Source of the DNA: [Clostridium] citroniae WAL-17108
GTDB lineage: Bacteria; Bacillota; Clostridia; Lachnospirales; Lachnospiraceae
Assembly: GCF_000233455.1 (NCBI RefSeq)
Contig: NZ_JH376420.1
Location: 1,663,429 to 1,727,428 of the forward strand
Direction: 5' to 3'
Length of the DNA stretch: 64,000 nucleotides
Each line of letters begins with the position of its first letter. Within the stretch, counting starts at the first letter, position 1. The notes under the pieces were generated by a model. That model had not been told where the DNA came from. It made no database searches and saw nothing but the letters and a program-made list of their open reading frames with translations. Position numbers and translations under genes: made by a program. Positions 63,008 to 64,000 of this stretch are shown here, piece after piece.

Positions 63008-63054
63008 TAGAAAAACCACCCCAAAACTTGACCGGTTGGAGGGTGGTTTTTCTA
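63008..63054. terminator. Bidirectional terminator shared by toxin mRNA and antisense RNA
   Basis: TAGAAAAACCACCC (63008-63021) pairs perfectly with GGGTGGTTTTTCTA (63041-63054); T-runs on both strands. Confidence 0.88.
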
Positions 63055-63100
63055 TACTCATAATCAGGTCACCCCCTTGTGGGCGGTTGTTCCTCTTTAT
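63008..63100 (-). ncRNA. Candidate antitoxin RNA, convergent with the toxin gene
   Basis: A -10 box TATGAT (63112-63107, minus strand) could start an RNA of about 95 bases near 63100 that ends in the shared hairpin, overlapping the toxin mRNA 3' end. The -35 is weak. This matches the txpA/ratA arrangement. Confidence 0.5.
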
Positions 63101-63207
63101 GTCTATATCATAACAGATTTCAGCTATCTATTTAAGAATTTTTTACAGTTTGTAGTTTTGCCTTACCATAACCCTTTGGCTTTCTTCGCCATATCAATAC
63201 TGCATTT

Positions 63208-63879
63208 CTACAGCGCATCTTCCAGCCTTTTTATTTTATCCCGTTCCCCGATCACCACCAGGGTATCTCCTTCCGCCAGGGTATAATCCGGGGTGATATC
63301 CGTGGTAAGCCATCCGCCGCGGCTGATGGCAATGATATTTACGCCGTAGCGGTTGCGAAGCTGTGCTTCCAGGACCGTCTGTCCGGCCAGCCGGGAGGTA
63401 AGCTTAAATTCCGAAATATCAATGTTATGGTCCAGTTCAAAGAGATTAAATACCCTTTTGGAAATAAGGCGTTTTGCAAGGCGCAGGGCCATATCCTTTT
63501 CCGGATACACCACCTGGGCTCCGATCTTTTCAAGTATTTCTCCCTGTTCCGGGCTATTGGCCTTGGCCACCACCTGGGGGACCCCCAGATTGATCACATT
63601 CAGGGTCGTAAGGATGCTCACATCCACCTTATCCCCGATACAGACCACCACCACGTCACAGTTCTGGATCCCGGTTTCCCTGAGGGTCTCCTTCTGCAAA
63701 TCCTTTACCACATATGCATGCTCGGTAAAATTGCGGATCTGCCTGACCTTTTCCTCATTGCAGTCCAGAACCATGATCTCCTTTCCGGCTTCCGCCAGCG
63801 TAGACGCCAGGGCGCTTCCAAAGCGGCCTAATCCGATAATTCCATATGACAGTTCTTCTGCCTGTTTACGTGCCATCAT
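63208..63879 (-). CDS. TrkA/KtrA family potassium-channel regulatory protein
   Basis: A 223-residue cytosolic RCK protein: NAD(H)/ATP-binding Rossmann fold with YGIIGLGRFGSALASTLAEA, MVLDCNEEKV and VVCIGDKVDVS, then a TrkA-C domain (FKLTSRLAGQTVLEAQLRNR, YTLAEGDTLVVIGERDK). It gates a KtrB-type membrane subunit, which is not in the window and is probably upstream, past the right edge. Start 63879 follows GGAGG by 6 bp. The ribosome site is the end of a structured repeat. Confidence 0.93.
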   Translation of the reverse strand: MMARKQAEELSYGIIGLGRFGSALASTLAEAGKEIMVLDCNEEKVRQIRNFTEHAYVVKDLQKETLRETGIQNCDVVVVCIGDKVDVSILTTLNVINLGVPQVVAKANSPEQGEILEKIGAQVVYPEKDMALRLAKRLISKRVFNLFELDHNIDISEFKLTSRLAGQTVLEAQLRNRYGVNIIAISRGGWLTTDITPDYTLAEGDTLVVIGERDKIKRLEDAL

Positions 63880-63889
63880 TACTTTCCTC

Positions 63890-64000
63890 CTCGCTATGAG
63901 CACTTAGGGACCGTATCTTGTTCCCTTACGTGCGATGCATGTCATCTCCACTTGGCGCGGTCTTCCACAAGCCTAGTGGAGTGGCTCGCTATGAGCACTT
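63890..64000 (-). repeat. Tandem structured repeat array before trkA (95-bp period), cut by window edge
   Basis: TCGCTATGAGCACTT occurs at 63891 and again at 63986, a 95-bp period. The unit has stem 1, GGGAC-type with TTCCC (63907-63925), and stem 2, TCCACT (63956-63961) with AGTGGA (63975-63980), with inner loop GGCGCGGTCTTCCACAAGCC resembling that of the xdhA copy. Confidence 0.75.

Noticed and set aside
1..64000. CRISPR arrays, tRNA, rRNA, phage or plasmid modules
   Set aside because: None seen. The tandem repeats at 59.4 and 63.9 kb have too long a unit and too few copies for CRISPR, and no cas gene is present.

Overview
The window looks like a chromosomal segment of a gut-type Lachnospiraceae (Clostridium cluster XIVa, Enterocloster/Hungatella-like). 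This is inferred from the gene families, AGGAGG ribosome sites, Firmicutes-type EPS regulators and the mix of moderately GC-rich core genes with an AT-rich polysaccharide island; no rRNA or tRNA is present to confirm it.

Left part (1-28.5 kb) is core and metabolic DNA: a secreted ComEC-like hydrolase with DUF3006 partner, asnA, a TRIC-type channel, a Na/Pi cotransporter behind TTTACA-type Pho boxes, a ribose/deoxyribose cluster (LacI regulator, ribokinase, RbsD/FucU, ABC importer, divergent deoC) with two matching LacI-type operators, a KamA-family radical SAM enzyme that lacks the usual lysine-binding Asp residues, a FucO-type alcohol dehydrogenase, and an envelope operon (choline-binding-repeat/CAP-like protein, MMPL transporter, large low-complexity partner) divergent from a TetR gene with a long structured leader.

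Middle part (28.5-55.5 kb) is an exopolysaccharide locus read on the minus strand. The transcript starts with two paralogous winged-helix regulators, then CpsB phosphatase, Wzz, CpsD kinase, LCP ligase, a secreted protein, and the priming sugar transferase. After a 1-kb gene-free stretch comes an AT-rich cassette of glycosyltransferases, two polysaccharide pyruvyl transferases, two F420-hydrogenase-beta-like iron-sulfur proteins, Wzy, Wzx and an acyltransferase. The cassette is scarred: remnants of heptose genes (hddA, gmhA), a second acyltransferase, a membrane protein, a transposase and a MATE transporter are readable only across frameshifts. One F420-type gene carries an 11-G homopolymer near its 3' end, a candidate phase-variation switch.

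Right part (55.5-64 kb) handles purines: three-subunit xanthine-dehydrogenase-type enzyme, NCS2 permease, and guanine deaminase under a guanine-class purine riboswitch. It is followed by a tiny holin-like type I toxin with a convergent antisense RNA candidate and a TrkA/KtrA potassium-channel regulator. Two tandem arrays of a 95-98 bp structured repeat sit directly before the ribosome sites of xdhA and trkA; their stems differ by compensating changes while loops are conserved. These arrays, the G-tract switch and the toxin locus are the most interesting items.
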